DNA of 64,000 nt, taken from contig NC_091132.1 of NCBI RefSeq assembly GCF_040183065.1, positions 161,842,602 through 161,906,601 of the forward strand. The letters run 5' to 3'. Origin of the DNA: Periplaneta americana (lineage: Eukaryota > Arthropoda > Insecta > Blattodea > Blattidae). The notes below the pieces were generated by a model. It was not told the origin of the DNA, made no database searches, and worked only from the letters and a program-made list of their open reading frames with translations. This document shows positions 53,651 through 64,000 of the stretch, piece by piece (within the stretch, counting starts at the first letter, position 1; each line of letters opens with the position of its first letter). The position numbers and the translations under genes were made by a program.

Positions 53651-54015
53651 ATATGTAATGAAGATGATGTACAACACAGCCCACCGTGTACACACAAGCT
53701 AAATATGCATCTTAATTGAACCTGCGTTTTCAATTTGATTCTTTCAATATTCTCCTCTAATTACATGCGTACAAGCGGTTGCTTACGAAATTATACAACT
53801 ATATATTTTGTACATAATCTCGTAAGCAACGGTGCAAGCACAGAAATTTGAACGGTGTAAATGCACCTTAACAGCCCTATAATCAACATGCCCGTTTGTT
53901 TCTGTCTGCTAGGAATATGTGGAATTATTATTCCAGCTACTAGTAAGTATATTCATATGGGTGACATATTCTTTGTCAATTGAAGTTTCCTTTTTTTTTT
54001 TCTTTTTCAGCTGTG

Positions 54016-54102
54016 ATGGAAGTAATCAAGATTGAACGTGAGATCGACACTCTAGCATTCGAACTAAGTAATAACACAGATATAGAAGAGGAGAAACTTC
54101 AG
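54016..54102 (+). CDS. Unit 4 exon A (start exon)
   Basis: Twenty-nine codons: MEVIKIEREIDTLAFEL, then SNNTDIEEEKLQ. The first ATG of units 2 and 3 is GTG here (54013), so the next in-frame ATG is used. Acceptor TCTTTTTCAG, donor CAG/GTATCC. Confidence 0.7.
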
Positions 54103-57100
54103 GTATCCCATATGAGAGTGACTTCTACTTGCTATTTATTTTCTAACTATGTCGTTTATAACAATATAGCATATGGTTTGGGCGGAGAAAGCATCCTGCT
54201 AAAAATGCGCGCGAGAGACCCCACACGGGCGAGGCTGATCAGCTGAATACTGACCTAACTTCCTCACACCTCATTGATGGTGCACTATGGTCTGACCAGT
54301 GCAGGGGTATCTTATGGGTATCGTGATGTTCTTCCCTGCCACTTTAACTGGTCCTCGGGACCAGACTTCGCCACTTGTTGTAGTTCTCAGACTTATCAGA
54401 ACGATTCTGAGTGGACTGCATTATTATACAACGGTTAAAGTGTTATGACAATATTTCTACCTGGTGAAGTCACATCGGCTAATGCGCCAGACAAATTCAG
54501 TTCCTAAACTGGAAGAATAGTTTACTTGTGATGCCTTACTACTAGTTTCATCGGCAAGGAGATGTTGCTGCCTAAAACATGGCTTTCATTTCTTGCCATG
54601 GTCTTAGCTTTGAGGCACAGATTATATAGCCTGCATTCTAACTTGTCAGTCTGTAGTAATATAATGAGAGACAGCAGTGTTCGCAGATACTTGCTGCTGG
54701 AATCAATATTTAAGAGAAAAACTCCGCTATTTTCTGCCATTGATTACCCTCAGAAGAAATATCTCTTGCAATAAATCAATTTAAAACATGTTTCATATTC
54801 CTTACCATTCATTTTATCAATAAATTAAGGAATCCTGAAGTGAAATGTGTTTGTATGTGCAAATGTAAAAAGGCGTAGTATTGTACTTGAACAAAACAGT
54901 CTAGTAATATACAGGTATTTTTTTTTATGCTGCGTTACCATGCTTCCTCTACAATTTATATCACTACTGACTCTGATGTGTGTACAGGTGCTTTCGTTGT
55001 CATCAGAATTTAATAAAACAGTGTGGGGCTTTAAATACGGTCACTGGTTTATCGTGAAGAACTACATACAGTACATTTCATAATTATTATGATTTGCGTG
55101 TTGCAGGAAGGAAATGTATTTGATGTACAAGTGACTGGAATAAAGACAGAATGCGTAGACCACAGCTATGAAGTAAAATCTAAGATGACATTTGATAAAA
55201 CTCCTGTGCCAATTGAGTTGTGCTTCGTCAAAAGCGAAGTTAAGGTGAGTCCAACAATATTTATGAAGTGTATTGGTCGCTAGTTCTCTCTGTTCTTCAC
55301 TGGGTGATGTGGCTGCTTCATACGGGTGACCAGGGGAAACGATTGATGCTTTCATGCTGTCCATTTCTTCATCCTACATTTTTCGTAATTCTTTTCCACC
55401 TCTGTTTTATCATAGAAACCGCAATTCTGAACTTTTACAAAATGATATACATTTTGATTTCTTCCTCAATGATTATTATTTTTACAATGTCTGCTTTTAT
55501 TTTAATTGACATTCCAGTATGGAATGAATGCCACTTTCAGTAGATCCTATAGGTAGGTGACAAAATTGTACTTTGCACGTGGTTTTAGGAAATAATTTAA
55601 TTCTGCTTTTCTTTTTTTATTTCCAATTCTTCTTTTTAAATTGCTCTTTAGCCAAACTTATTTGATGCCTATTTCTTGGTACATTTCTTTCTAATTACGC
55701 GATAAAGTCATATCACAGAAACTACTTTAGAGTTCCTTTCTCCATCCTCCCCCATTCCGCACCACTTAGCTTCCTCACACTGCCTTATATGGGGAGGAAG
55801 AATTAATCACGGCTTCACGTCCAACCCTTCAATAAAACAACAGAGAGATTTGTGAACACTAAAATCATTGTAGACAAGGCTTTTCGCCAAAATCCAAGAT
55901 TCAGTTGCTGTTCTTCCAGACGAATTGGAGATCGGTGACGCAATATGTGACGTCACGCACGATGATAATATTTGAGAATATGATTGAATTCGGGGACTCA
56001 CGCCCCAAATCCCTCGCTACCCCAATTTATCTTTCTTCCACCTTACATCACTTCACACTCTTCCTCATATTTTTCTCTATTCACCCTCTACCTACTTTAT
56101 TTTATAAATTATTTCATTTTAATTGTCCACACCTGTGGAGTAACAGTCAGCGTGTCTGGCCGCGAAACCAGGTGGCCCGGGTTCGAATCCCGTTCGGGAC
56201 AAGTTACCAGGTTGAGGTTTTTTCCGGGGTTTTTCCTCAATCCAATCCGAGCAAATGCTGGGTAACTGTCTGTGCTGGACCCCAGACTCACTTCACCGGC
56301 ATTATCACCTTCATTTCATTCAGACGCTAAATAACCTAGATGTTGATACAGCTTCGTAAAATAACCCAGTTAAAAAAAAAGAATTCATCTTAATTTAGAA
56401 TACATCACTTACCTTAGAATACACAGAGTTTCGATCCTAAGACCTTTCGATCAGTGAACCACCATCATAGCCATTATGCTACAAATTTATTAAAGAACAA
56501 ACCCTTAAGAACTATACTGGGACACAATTAACGTGAAATACTTGCAAAGGCATTACAAAAGTATACAGAGTGGAAGGTAACCTTTTACAATCCTTCTGGG
56601 ATATTATATCTTGAATTATGATGCAAAGGAAGTCTAGTAATATATTGTTCCCAGAAGGGTCGTTTTCGAAAAAAATAATGGTCTTTTGTAACTTAACATT
56701 ATGATAAAGTTTTTCATGAAATTGCTCAAAATTGGGTTTTTATCTCATGTAGGATGATAGGATAAGCTATGTATGGCCATGTTACAGTAGTATTTGCATG
56801 GAAAGTAACAGATTTGGAATAAATCGCGGTAATAGTCGTGTACACATTGCGTGAGAGCAGGGCTGTGACATGATGGCAACACTGTTTCTTTCCATGTGGC
56901 TGAGCTAAGTGTACAGAACAGACGATGTTCTTACATTCACGTCGTCGTTAGTTGCAGGCTATGTGCAGTTCGAAACAGTTGAAACACAACGAGAGGCCAC
57001 AGTTTTCTAATGTATCTGGACGTGTTATTAATTTATGGCGGAACTGGTCAAAATGCCGCTGCAGCTGCTGGGTTATACTGTGACGGATAGCTGGATCAGG

Positions 57101-59487
57101 AGTGTGAAAGTTGTAGACACACAACTGGTGGACACTTTGAACAGTACCTTTAAAAGACACTGTGGAGAATGGTGTACAAAATTTAACACTCCCATTAATA
57201 GATAGGTAGTTAGGTAGGTAGAACTTTATTGTCGATGGCATAATGTATGCATAGACATGGTCAAATATATACAATTACAATTTAATGTAAAATAAGTCAA
57301 ATATAAAAAACATTATTCCTTTCAAGGACCCATGCGTGCATCCTCAAGATTTTATTAATTTCGTTTTTATATAATTCCTAAATTCACGAGAATTTTTTTG
57401 TATATTTGATGTCATCAGGCAAACTGTTGTATATTTTGATACCAAAGACCATATATGTTCTACTAGTGTTTGTAAGATGGTGTGCTGGAATAGTTAAACT
57501 ATTTTTGTTACGAGTGTCGTATCATTTTCATTCAGTTTCAAAGTTCTTTATTTCTTCCAAACATCGTATTGTAATTGAGTTGGAGTGACATCAACTGTGT
57601 GATCCTCAATGTATAATAATACAACAGTCTAGTATATATAGTCACGAAGCTTGAGTTGTGAGGGTGCTAGGAACAATAGACTGTGCCATTATTATTTTGC
57701 GTTGTCTGTAATGAGGCGATCGTAGCGATCCTAGTGGTTAGCAACTATCTATGGATGCATATTTACTACATCATGTGCTTGGTGACTGTATATAATACTG
57801 TATTTAAAGGATTGATTTTGTTCTAGCAGTAATTTTTCATTCTACTGTATTATTGATGAAATTGCTTTAAAATGTAACGGAAAGTATGTGTTTGTTCGTA
57901 CAAAATTTAGTGCTGAAACGATACAATGACGAATGTTTCTTCATAGATAACGAATAACATAGTTCGTGTGATTAATATGTTACGATTACATATATTTTGA
58001 TTTAACTGTATTCTCAACAGATGTTTTTGTTTACAAACGGTATGTGTGTACATCCTCTCAAAACCCCTGCCACATAGATAGTTCCAGCGACATTCAGTAT
58101 TTTGTGATGCAGTGATCTCGCTAAGTAAACATTGCTACTGTGTACAAAGTTGCAACATTGCAACATTCGTTTTCTCGAAATATTACAAAAACTACTCGTT
58201 GTATGAAAAAATATTATTAGCAAAAACGGTCCCAAGTGACATGATCTGTTACGGGTGTGAAGGATTGTAAAAGGTTACCTTCCGTATAACACAACTAAGG
58301 TAATTAATTTGCTATTAACCTAATTACATTTAAGCTTTAAAATGCATTACAAATGAATTAACTTGTATAATACAAGCCAGTAAACTAATAAAAATGTTAT
58401 AAAATTTTATGTTTTATTTAACGACGCTCGCAACTGCAGAGGTTATATCAGCGTCGCCGAATGTGCCGGAATTTTGTCCTGCAAGAGTTCTTTTACATGC
58501 CAGTAAATTTATTGACATGAACCTGTCGCATTTAAGCACACTTAAATGGCATCGACCTGGTCCGGGATCGAACCCGCAACCTTGGGCTAAGAAGGCCAGC
58601 GCTATACCAACTCGCCGACCAGGTCGACATCGTAAACTAATATCATAAATATCCAAAGGCTGGCGTAACTTCACTTACCAACTATCAATTGCTTAATTTA
58701 CGTATATTAAATCTATTCACTAGACCAGTCCATTTAAACTAAAATCTTTAGTATTCTAGTAATCTTGCGATTGCTACTATATCCCGAAAGAACTTTAACA
58801 TTTCCGAATTATGTAAAGCCATGAACACAGATAACGAAAGTAATGAAAATTGAGGAATCCAACGAGGATTATTAGCTTACCAGATAAAACACCATAAACC
58901 TTCTAACTATATAATGTATACTTGAGTTCCTATTCCTCCTTTGGGAAAGTACAAATGGAAGAACACAAGCTCATCAAATGTTTATCGACTTTATAAACTA
59001 CATTAAAAAGCATAAATGACTTATGGACATACACAACAACTTTGAGGTAAGTTAAATTGCCTATATTTTATAAAATCAATTTTTCGTACTTGCAAATTAA
59101 TGCGTAGATATGGATGACGTCATATAAACCTCTTACATCATCCATCTTATTGATCGGACAACAGCGACTCTTCATTGGATACTACCGACTTATCTAACAA
59201 ATTATTTCACTACAGACACTGGAGTGGGTACACGTGAAATCCTTGACATCAGGATTAACAAAAGGGTGAACTCACTTTTAAATCAGTCAGTAGTTTTTCA
59301 TGAGAGTCTTGTGTTATTTGACATAATTATTATGTTGTATATTTTGCAGGAAGGAAATGCATTAGATCTGCACATGACCGAAATAAAGACGGAATGTATG
59401 GATCACAGCTATGGTCTGAAATCAGAGATGACATTTGAGGAATCTTCTTTGCCAATTGACTTTCCCATCATGAAAAGTGAGGCAGAG
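54016..59487 (+). CDS. Zinc-finger gene, unit 4: partial gene model
   Basis: Join of 54016-54102, 55107-55244 and 59350-59487, in frame throughout. Exon C and the finger exon should lie past 64000: the sequence at 62800-63046 matches the intron just before exon C of units 2 and 3, where a Tc1-like element now begins. Incomplete because of the window edge, not because of visible damage. Confidence 0.6.
55107..55244 (+). CDS. Unit 4 exon B1
   Basis: Forty-six codons, phase 0/0: EGNVFDVQVTGIKTECVD, YEVKSKMTFDKTPVP, CFVKSEVK. Acceptor GTGTTGCAG, donor GTGAGT. Two of the psi-K-x-E sites persist (IKTE, VKSE); the middle one is VKSK. Confidence 0.75.
55245..56124. other. Unit 4 intron after B1, no gene
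   Basis: Homologous to units 2 and 3; no coding signal. Confidence 0.45.
56125..56385 (+). mobile_element. tRNA-derived SINE, type A
   Basis: Head GTGGAGTAACAGTCAGCG, box B GGGTTCGAATCCCG, full body, A tail. TSD CATTTTAATT / CATCTTAATT. Confidence 0.85.
57197..57620 (-). mobile_element. LINE 3' fragment with (TACC)n tail
   Basis: Minus strand: NIQKNSREFRNYIKTKLIKS resembles the end of LINE RT proteins, followed by a 3' UTR and a TAGGTAG-type tail at 57205-57218. Strongly 5'-truncated. Confidence 0.5.
57624..57802. mobile_element. MITE, family CACAGTCTAG
   Basis: ACAGTCTAGTATATATAG, GTCACGAAGC, the GAGGCGAT/GTGGTTAGCAAC core and GGTGACTGTATATAATACTGTA at the right. Eroded ends. Confidence 0.7.
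58391..58631 (-). mobile_element. tRNA-derived SINE, type B
   Basis: Second copy of the 8738 SINE. Box B on the minus strand is GGGTTCGATCCCGG. Perfect 11-bp TSD GTAAACTAATA at 58380-58390 and 58632-58642. Confidence 0.85.
58643..59349. other. Unit 4 intron before B2, no gene
   Basis: Homologous to 16800-17579 and 39190-39941. Confidence 0.45.
59350..59487 (+). CDS. Unit 4 exon B2
   Basis: Forty-six codons, phase 0/0: EGNALDLHMTEIKTECMD, YGLKSEMTFEESSLP, FPIMKSEAE. Acceptor ATATTTTGCAG, donor GTGAGT. Confidence 0.75.
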
Positions 59488-60027
59488 GTGAGTGCAATTT
59501 ATGAAGCGTGTTGGGTCGATGTTTCTCTATCTGTTACGTACTGTCTGGTATGGCTGCTAGATTCACGTCACCAAGGAAATAATTTTATCTTTAATGCTGT
59601 CCCTTTCTTTGTCCTGTAGTTCTTCGTAAATTTTTTCCACTCAGTTTTTCTCCTACAGTCTGATGCTGAAGGTTTACTAAATCACATCAGTTTTGGATTT
59701 TTTAATCACTATTGATAATTCATACAATATGTACTTCCAATTTAATTGACACGCAAGTATATAGCTGCTCGGTAGTCGCTGTGTAAACTTGTGTTTTGTG
59801 CCTGGTGTAGGCAATACAGTTATTTTGTAATTTTTCTTTTTAAATTCTTTTGATAGTTGAAATCCACATCATTGACGCCTATTTCTTGAGACGTCAGTAG
59901 TTGGGGGATCTGTATGAATGTCACATTTCAGGATGACTACTTCACAGTATTTGTGGGGTGTGCTCTGAAGTCTTGCACGCCGTGCTAATCACTATTGTTC
60001 ATGTAAAGCATGGCACTGGCATATCAG

Positions 60028-60979
60028 CACAGTCTACTATATACAGTCACGAAGCTTGAGGTGATTTTTTGCAAATCTCGTGATAAAGCGCTCCAAGCGG
60101 TTAGCAACTAGAAACAACAGACTGTCCATGGTCGACTTTGGACTGTGTCGTATTTCCATCGAGTGCTAGCTCGTTGCGTATTTCTCATTGATGCTTGTGA
60201 AATGTTCATTATTGGTTGTAATGAAAATGTTAATGGCTAAAATACAATAATTTTAATAATCATATTTTACTAGAGACGTAGAAAAATTAAGTTTGTTTTA
60301 ATGAAATTTATTGATCACGTTTTATTTTCAATTCTGGTGGGATTATTATTGCTTAGGTCTACTTTTTTTCCAAAGGATATGTTTTTAATTACAGCTGTTA
60401 ATTTTGTTGTTATTTTTATTTGTTACTTTATTAGAGACGTAGAAAAAGTCTGTTACAATAAAATTTATTAATCACATTTTGTTTCCAATTCTGGTGTGAT
60501 TATTATTGCTTAACCTCAACTACGTAAGCCTACACTACAAGTACCGGTACACGTACATAAGTTAATCCATTAATTCATATTTCCATTATTATTGTTGTAA
60601 AGGGAGATGCAAATTAATATTTATTGGTTTCATAGTTAATTATCGCTATAATCTTGAATGAGTGAAGCGATTATAGTAAATTTCAGTTCGTTTTGCACAA
60701 ACAAAAATAATATTAACCTATTTCTTGCAGGTATCTTCGAGTTTATGGTGGAATTTAATACACTTTATGAAAATAATAAATTAACTTTATGCATTTAATA
60801 TTTCAATAATGGAAGGAAGGTGTTAATTTTTCCAAAAGAACATAACGACATATTTTGTCGGCTGCTAGGAGAGAGATCTGCGATGATGAGGCGATAGTAG
60901 CGATCCTAGTGGTGGGCAACTATCCATGTTTGCATTTTTACTACATATTGAGCTTCGCGACTGTATATAGTAGACTGTG
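60028..60979. mobile_element. MITE family CACAGTCTAG, long copy (952 bp)
   Basis: Ends CACAGTCTACTATATACAG and CTGTATATAGTAGACTGTG. Perfect 7-bp TSD ATATCAG at 60021-60027 and 60980-60986. Carries ~770 bp not found in the 183-bp copies, including a direct repeat of TAGAGACGTAGAAAA (~60281, 60433). Could be nearer the parent element; no transposase frame seen. Confidence 0.8.
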
Positions 60980-61559
60980 ATATCAGTTCAATTTGCAGAA
61001 GAATGATAAGCATAAACATCTCTCTGCTGATGGAAAATGTGGATATTCCTCGTGGTTTGTTCAGAGATACGTTGATTACAGTGATATTGAATTCCAGGCG
61101 ACTTGGAAATTTACACAATCGCCAAGAATGATTTGAAGAAAAAATGTCATTGTGGCAAAATCGCAATTATCTATCCCAGGATTTTTCCAGAGCTTGCACA
61201 GTCCGGAGATGTAATAGCAAAACCCCACATCTGCTTCAGAGTTCCTTTTCCAGTCCCCTCCTCTCTGCAGCAGCAGCCTCACACTTTTAGATGGGGAAGA
61301 ACATTTAATCATTAATTGATCGAGTTCAAACTCTCACAGTAAAGCTAGAGACAGGATTGGGAACAATGACATGGAACTGGCCTCTGGAAAAATAGAAAAG
61401 TGAAGACGTAAGTGAAGTAACTAAATAAAATAATAGGTGGAAAAAGTCCCCCTGAATGTTCACAATTGAGGTAATTTCTTCCATTGTTGTTTACACTGTG
61501 CAAATTACTATTCCTTGATTTTCAAATCGTTTTGGCTTCTATAAACCTTCGTTCATTTA

Positions 61560-62787
61560 TTAACTTAGAAAGCATGTTGGAAATATTCAGATTGTCAATT
61601 AATATAGATAAACACAATATAATATTTGTTACTCAGTCAAATGACAAATCAATGTAAAATAATGACTTATATTATATGGTCATTAAGTTTTATATACATG
61701 AGCTACAAATTGCAAAGTTTTCGCCCATTCAGGCATCTTCAGGCACAATTATACAATATCTCAATATCAAACTATGTAGCTATTACATTGGTGGTAGATA
61801 AACTGTTTGAGATTAATGGTGTACAAAACATCTCCATAATTAAAATGTAATATTACAAGTCAGAAATTGAAATAATGTTAAAAACCACGTAGTGTTGTAA
61901 TTAAACTTCATAATATTCTGTGGAACTCTTGTTCAGTAGAGTCCAATGAGTGATGAATTATGTCTGAAATATATAAATAAATACGTACGTAAGTACGTCC
62001 ATAATTTGTGTCTTCCAATTAGTTTTTCAAATTCTTCAAAATTTTTATTTATTTATTATTTTATTACAGATAACTGCTTCAAACATAGGATGTTTTATAG
62101 TGATCTATACAGTTGCCACGTTCAAACGACGTGAGTACTTTTAATTATCCAATCCGATTACACTTTCACATTTGATAATTTCCTATTTATATTTCGTATT
62201 TATTTATATATTTCAGACATAATTCACCACTCATTGGACTCTACTGAACAAGAGTTTCACAGAATATTATGAAGTTTAATTACAACACTACGTGGTTTTT
62301 AACATATTGTTTTATAGTGATCTATACAGTTGCCACGTTCAAACGACGTGAGTACTTTTACTTATCCAATCCAATTCCGATTACACTTTTACGTTTGATA
62401 ATTTCTATTTCGTATTTATTTATATATTTCAGACATAATTCATCACTTATTGGACTCTACTGAACAAGAGTTCCACAGAATATTATGAAGTTTAATTACA
62501 ACACTACTTGGTTTTTAACATTACTTTAATTTATGACTTGTAATATTACATTTTAATTATGGAGATGTTTTGTACACCATTAATCTTAAACAGTTTATCT
62601 ACCACCAATGTAATAGCTACATAGTTTGATATTCAGATATTGTATAATTGTGCCTGAAGATGTCTGAATGGGCGAAAACGTTTGCAATTTGTAGCTCATG
62701 TATAAAAACTTAATGACCATATAATATAAGTCATTATTTTACATTGATTTGTCATTTGACTGAGTAACGAATATTATATTGTGTTTA
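61560..62787. mobile_element. Inverted-repeat retroelement-like insertion with hammerhead-like motifs
   Basis: Perfect 12-bp TSD TTCGTTCATTTA (61548-61559, 62788-62799). Outer arms of ~350 bp are inverted copies (left from ~61604). The interior has a 218-bp tandem duplication (TGTTTTATAG at 62091 and 62309). Each arm bears CTGAAGATG, a short GCC/GGC-type stem and GCGAAAAC (61718-61742 minus; 62654-62677 plus). The long TSD suggests target-primed insertion; Penelope-like or LINE-derived is a guess. Confidence 0.65.
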
Positions 62788-63046
62788 TTCGTTCATTTAG
62801 TTTAGTCGTATGGTTGTTATAAATCCAGGGATATCTGAAATAATTTGAAACTACCTTACAAAAAATTTCCATCACAATTTTACCGTAACAATTTGATCAC
62901 TTGTCAACTATGTCTTCCTGAATCCTACTCACTTATGACCATATTATAATATGATTCGAGTGTCATTCTTATTTACTCTTCCAATTGACTTATAGGTTAT
63001 GTAATTGTTACTTAAAATGGAATATTTCTTACAACATGCCATAATA

Positions 63047-64000
63047 CACTCAGGGACAAAAAAAACCGGACACTTCTATATTTGCTTGTATTTTGTTGCC
63101 AATTATTTCAAAATGAAACAAAACCCATTTAAACAAAATAATGTTTCATTTAGCACCTTATACGACAACATTTGAAAAAAAAAAAAAAAATCTCTGATGA
63201 GAAAATTTACAAAAAATTACAAAGGGAGTATAACTATGACATTGTTTGGTCTAACATTTTTTTTCTTTTTATGGTGCCTTAAACATTAAAAACTCTTTTT
63301 AGTAACGGGTATTGCCCCCTCTGGCTTGAATAACTACATCCATACGTCTTGGCATGCTCTCAATTTGGTTAGCAATGTCTTCTTGAAGAATAAGTTCCCA
63401 TTCTTCGCCAAGTGATCGCCTCAACTCTTGTAACGATTCTGGTCTTGGTCGTCTATTCTTAACACGCTGTCCCAGCATGTCCCACATGTGTTCAATTGGG
63501 TTCATGTCCGGACTTCTTGCTGGCCATGGAAGGACATGGATTCCCACTTCTTGGAGATAATCTCTGACCGCATGGGCAATATGCGGCCGTGCATTATCAT
63601 GCATTAAAACAAAATTATCGCCTACAAATTGGCCAAATGGCACTACATGATCAGCCAAACATAGATTTATATACCTATCAGCTGTTAGTCTTCCATTTTC
63701 AACAAAAACCAACTCTTTACGAGCATCCGTACACACTCCTGCCCAAACCATCACTCCACCATCTCCATACGGCACATTTTCGGAAATGCAACACTGTGAA
63801 AATCGTTCTCCCGTCCTTCTCCAAACTCTTTCACGTCCATCAGGTGAGCACAGATTGGAATGGGACTCATCGGTGAACAGAACACAGCTCCACTGTCCAT
63901 TTCTCCAATCCCTGTGATCATTTGCAAAACGCAGTCGTTCAACTCGATGCATCCTTGAGAAGTCTGGGACCAGTTGCAGGTCTACTTGATATCAGTCCAC
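63047..64000 (-). mobile_element. Tc1-like element, right-truncated by window edge
   Basis: TIR CACTCAGGGACAAAAAAAAC next to TA (63045-63046). The transposase is on the minus strand. The other TIR lies past 64000. Inserted in the unit 4 intron just before the expected exon C. Confidence 0.8.
63299..63952 (-). CDS. Tc1-like transposase, catalytic domain (partial)
   Basis: DD34E domain: LFTDESHSNL, LMHDNARPHIAHAV and SPDMNPIEHMWD, with 34 residues between the second Asp and the Glu. Ends NTRY and stop at 63299. Upstream of MHRVERLRFANDHRDW the family sequence continues in another frame (GLISSRPATGPRLLKD), so a 1-nt shift near 63940 separates the HTH part. The catalytic residues are intact; the shift probably disables this copy. 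Confidence 0.8.
   Translation of the reverse strand: MHRVERLRFANDHRDWRNGQWSCVLFTDESHSNLCSPDGRERVWRRTGERFSQCCISENVPYGDGGVMVWAGVCTDARKELVFVENGRLTADRYINLCLADHVVPFGQFVGDNFVLMHDNARPHIAHAVRDYLQEVGIHVLPWPARSPDMNPIEHMWDMLGQRVKNRRPRPESLQELRRSLGEEWELILQEDIANQIESMPRRMDVVIQARGGNTRY

Larger units (their letters stand above)
56566..58283. mobile_element. 1.7-kb TIR element with LINE and MITE inside
   Basis: Ends GGAAGGTAACCTTTTACAAT + CCTTC, inverted at the right end (AAGGATTGTAAAAGGTTACC). Flanking GTATA at 56561-56565 and 58284-58288. A 108-codon minus frame (56948-57274) has no family I can name. Interrupted by 57197-57620 and 57624-57802. Confidence 0.65.

Noticed and set aside
53368-53693. Open frames on both strands over the Tyr/Ile-rich run
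   Set aside because: They are translations of the (TA)n-(CATA)n microsatellite.

Overview
This looks like nuclear DNA of an insect, most likely a cockroach or close relative (Blattodea). That is inference, from remembered resemblance of the acidic N-terminal modules, the tRNA-derived SINEs and the LINE fragments to cockroach sequence; no search was run. The window is AT-rich and mostly non-coding, with short phase-compatible exons scattered in repeat-filled introns.

The backbone is a tandem array of C2H2 zinc-finger genes, all on the + strand. Unit 1 (U1) is only a 7-finger last exon (727-1492). Unit 2 (U2, about 9.8-25.6 kb), unit 3 (U3, about 25.6-50.7 kb) and unit 4 (U4, about 50.7 kb to beyond the window) are paralogous copies of one 5-exon plan: exon A (29-30 codons, start ATG), exon B1 (46 codons), exon B2 (46 codons), exon C (83 nt) and a long finger exon. 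All junctions are GT-AG and phases agree: A, B1 and B2 end in phase 0, and exon C leaves 2 nt completed by the first base of the finger exon. U2 is open from start to stop (22 finger positions, three or four degenerate). U3 carries a 2-nt insertion in the finger exon. U4 is cut off by the window edge after B2. The products are probably nuclear DNA-binding proteins with an acidic N-terminus rich in SUMO-type psi-K-x-E motifs.

The rest is transposon sediment. 0-10 kb: a LINE tail, a two-level MITE nest, a 160-bp tandem repeat, and a LINE interrupted by another LINE and by a TIR element that itself holds two SINEs. 10-25 kb: U2, with a tRNA-bearing palindrome and an RNase H LINE fragment in its introns. 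26-34 kb: an open Tigger/pogo element and two nested hAT elements. 35-46 kb: U3, with a foldback-like element (inverted arrays of a 15-16 bp repeat, perfect 9-bp TSD) and a Tc1 element. 46-50 kb: hAT remnants and a palindromic element. 50-64 kb: U4, with a local inversion, another matryoshka TIR element, an inverted-repeat retroelement-like insertion and the start of a second Tc1-like element. Because the units are paralogous, many insertions have an empty homologous site elsewhere in the window, which fixes their ends.

Most promising for novelty: the foldback-like element at 35647-36494; the palindrome with two cloverleaf-capable tRNA-like units at 16329-16715; the 7-bp-TSD MITE family with a 26-bp solo palindrome; and the duplicated exon B of the zinc-finger genes.
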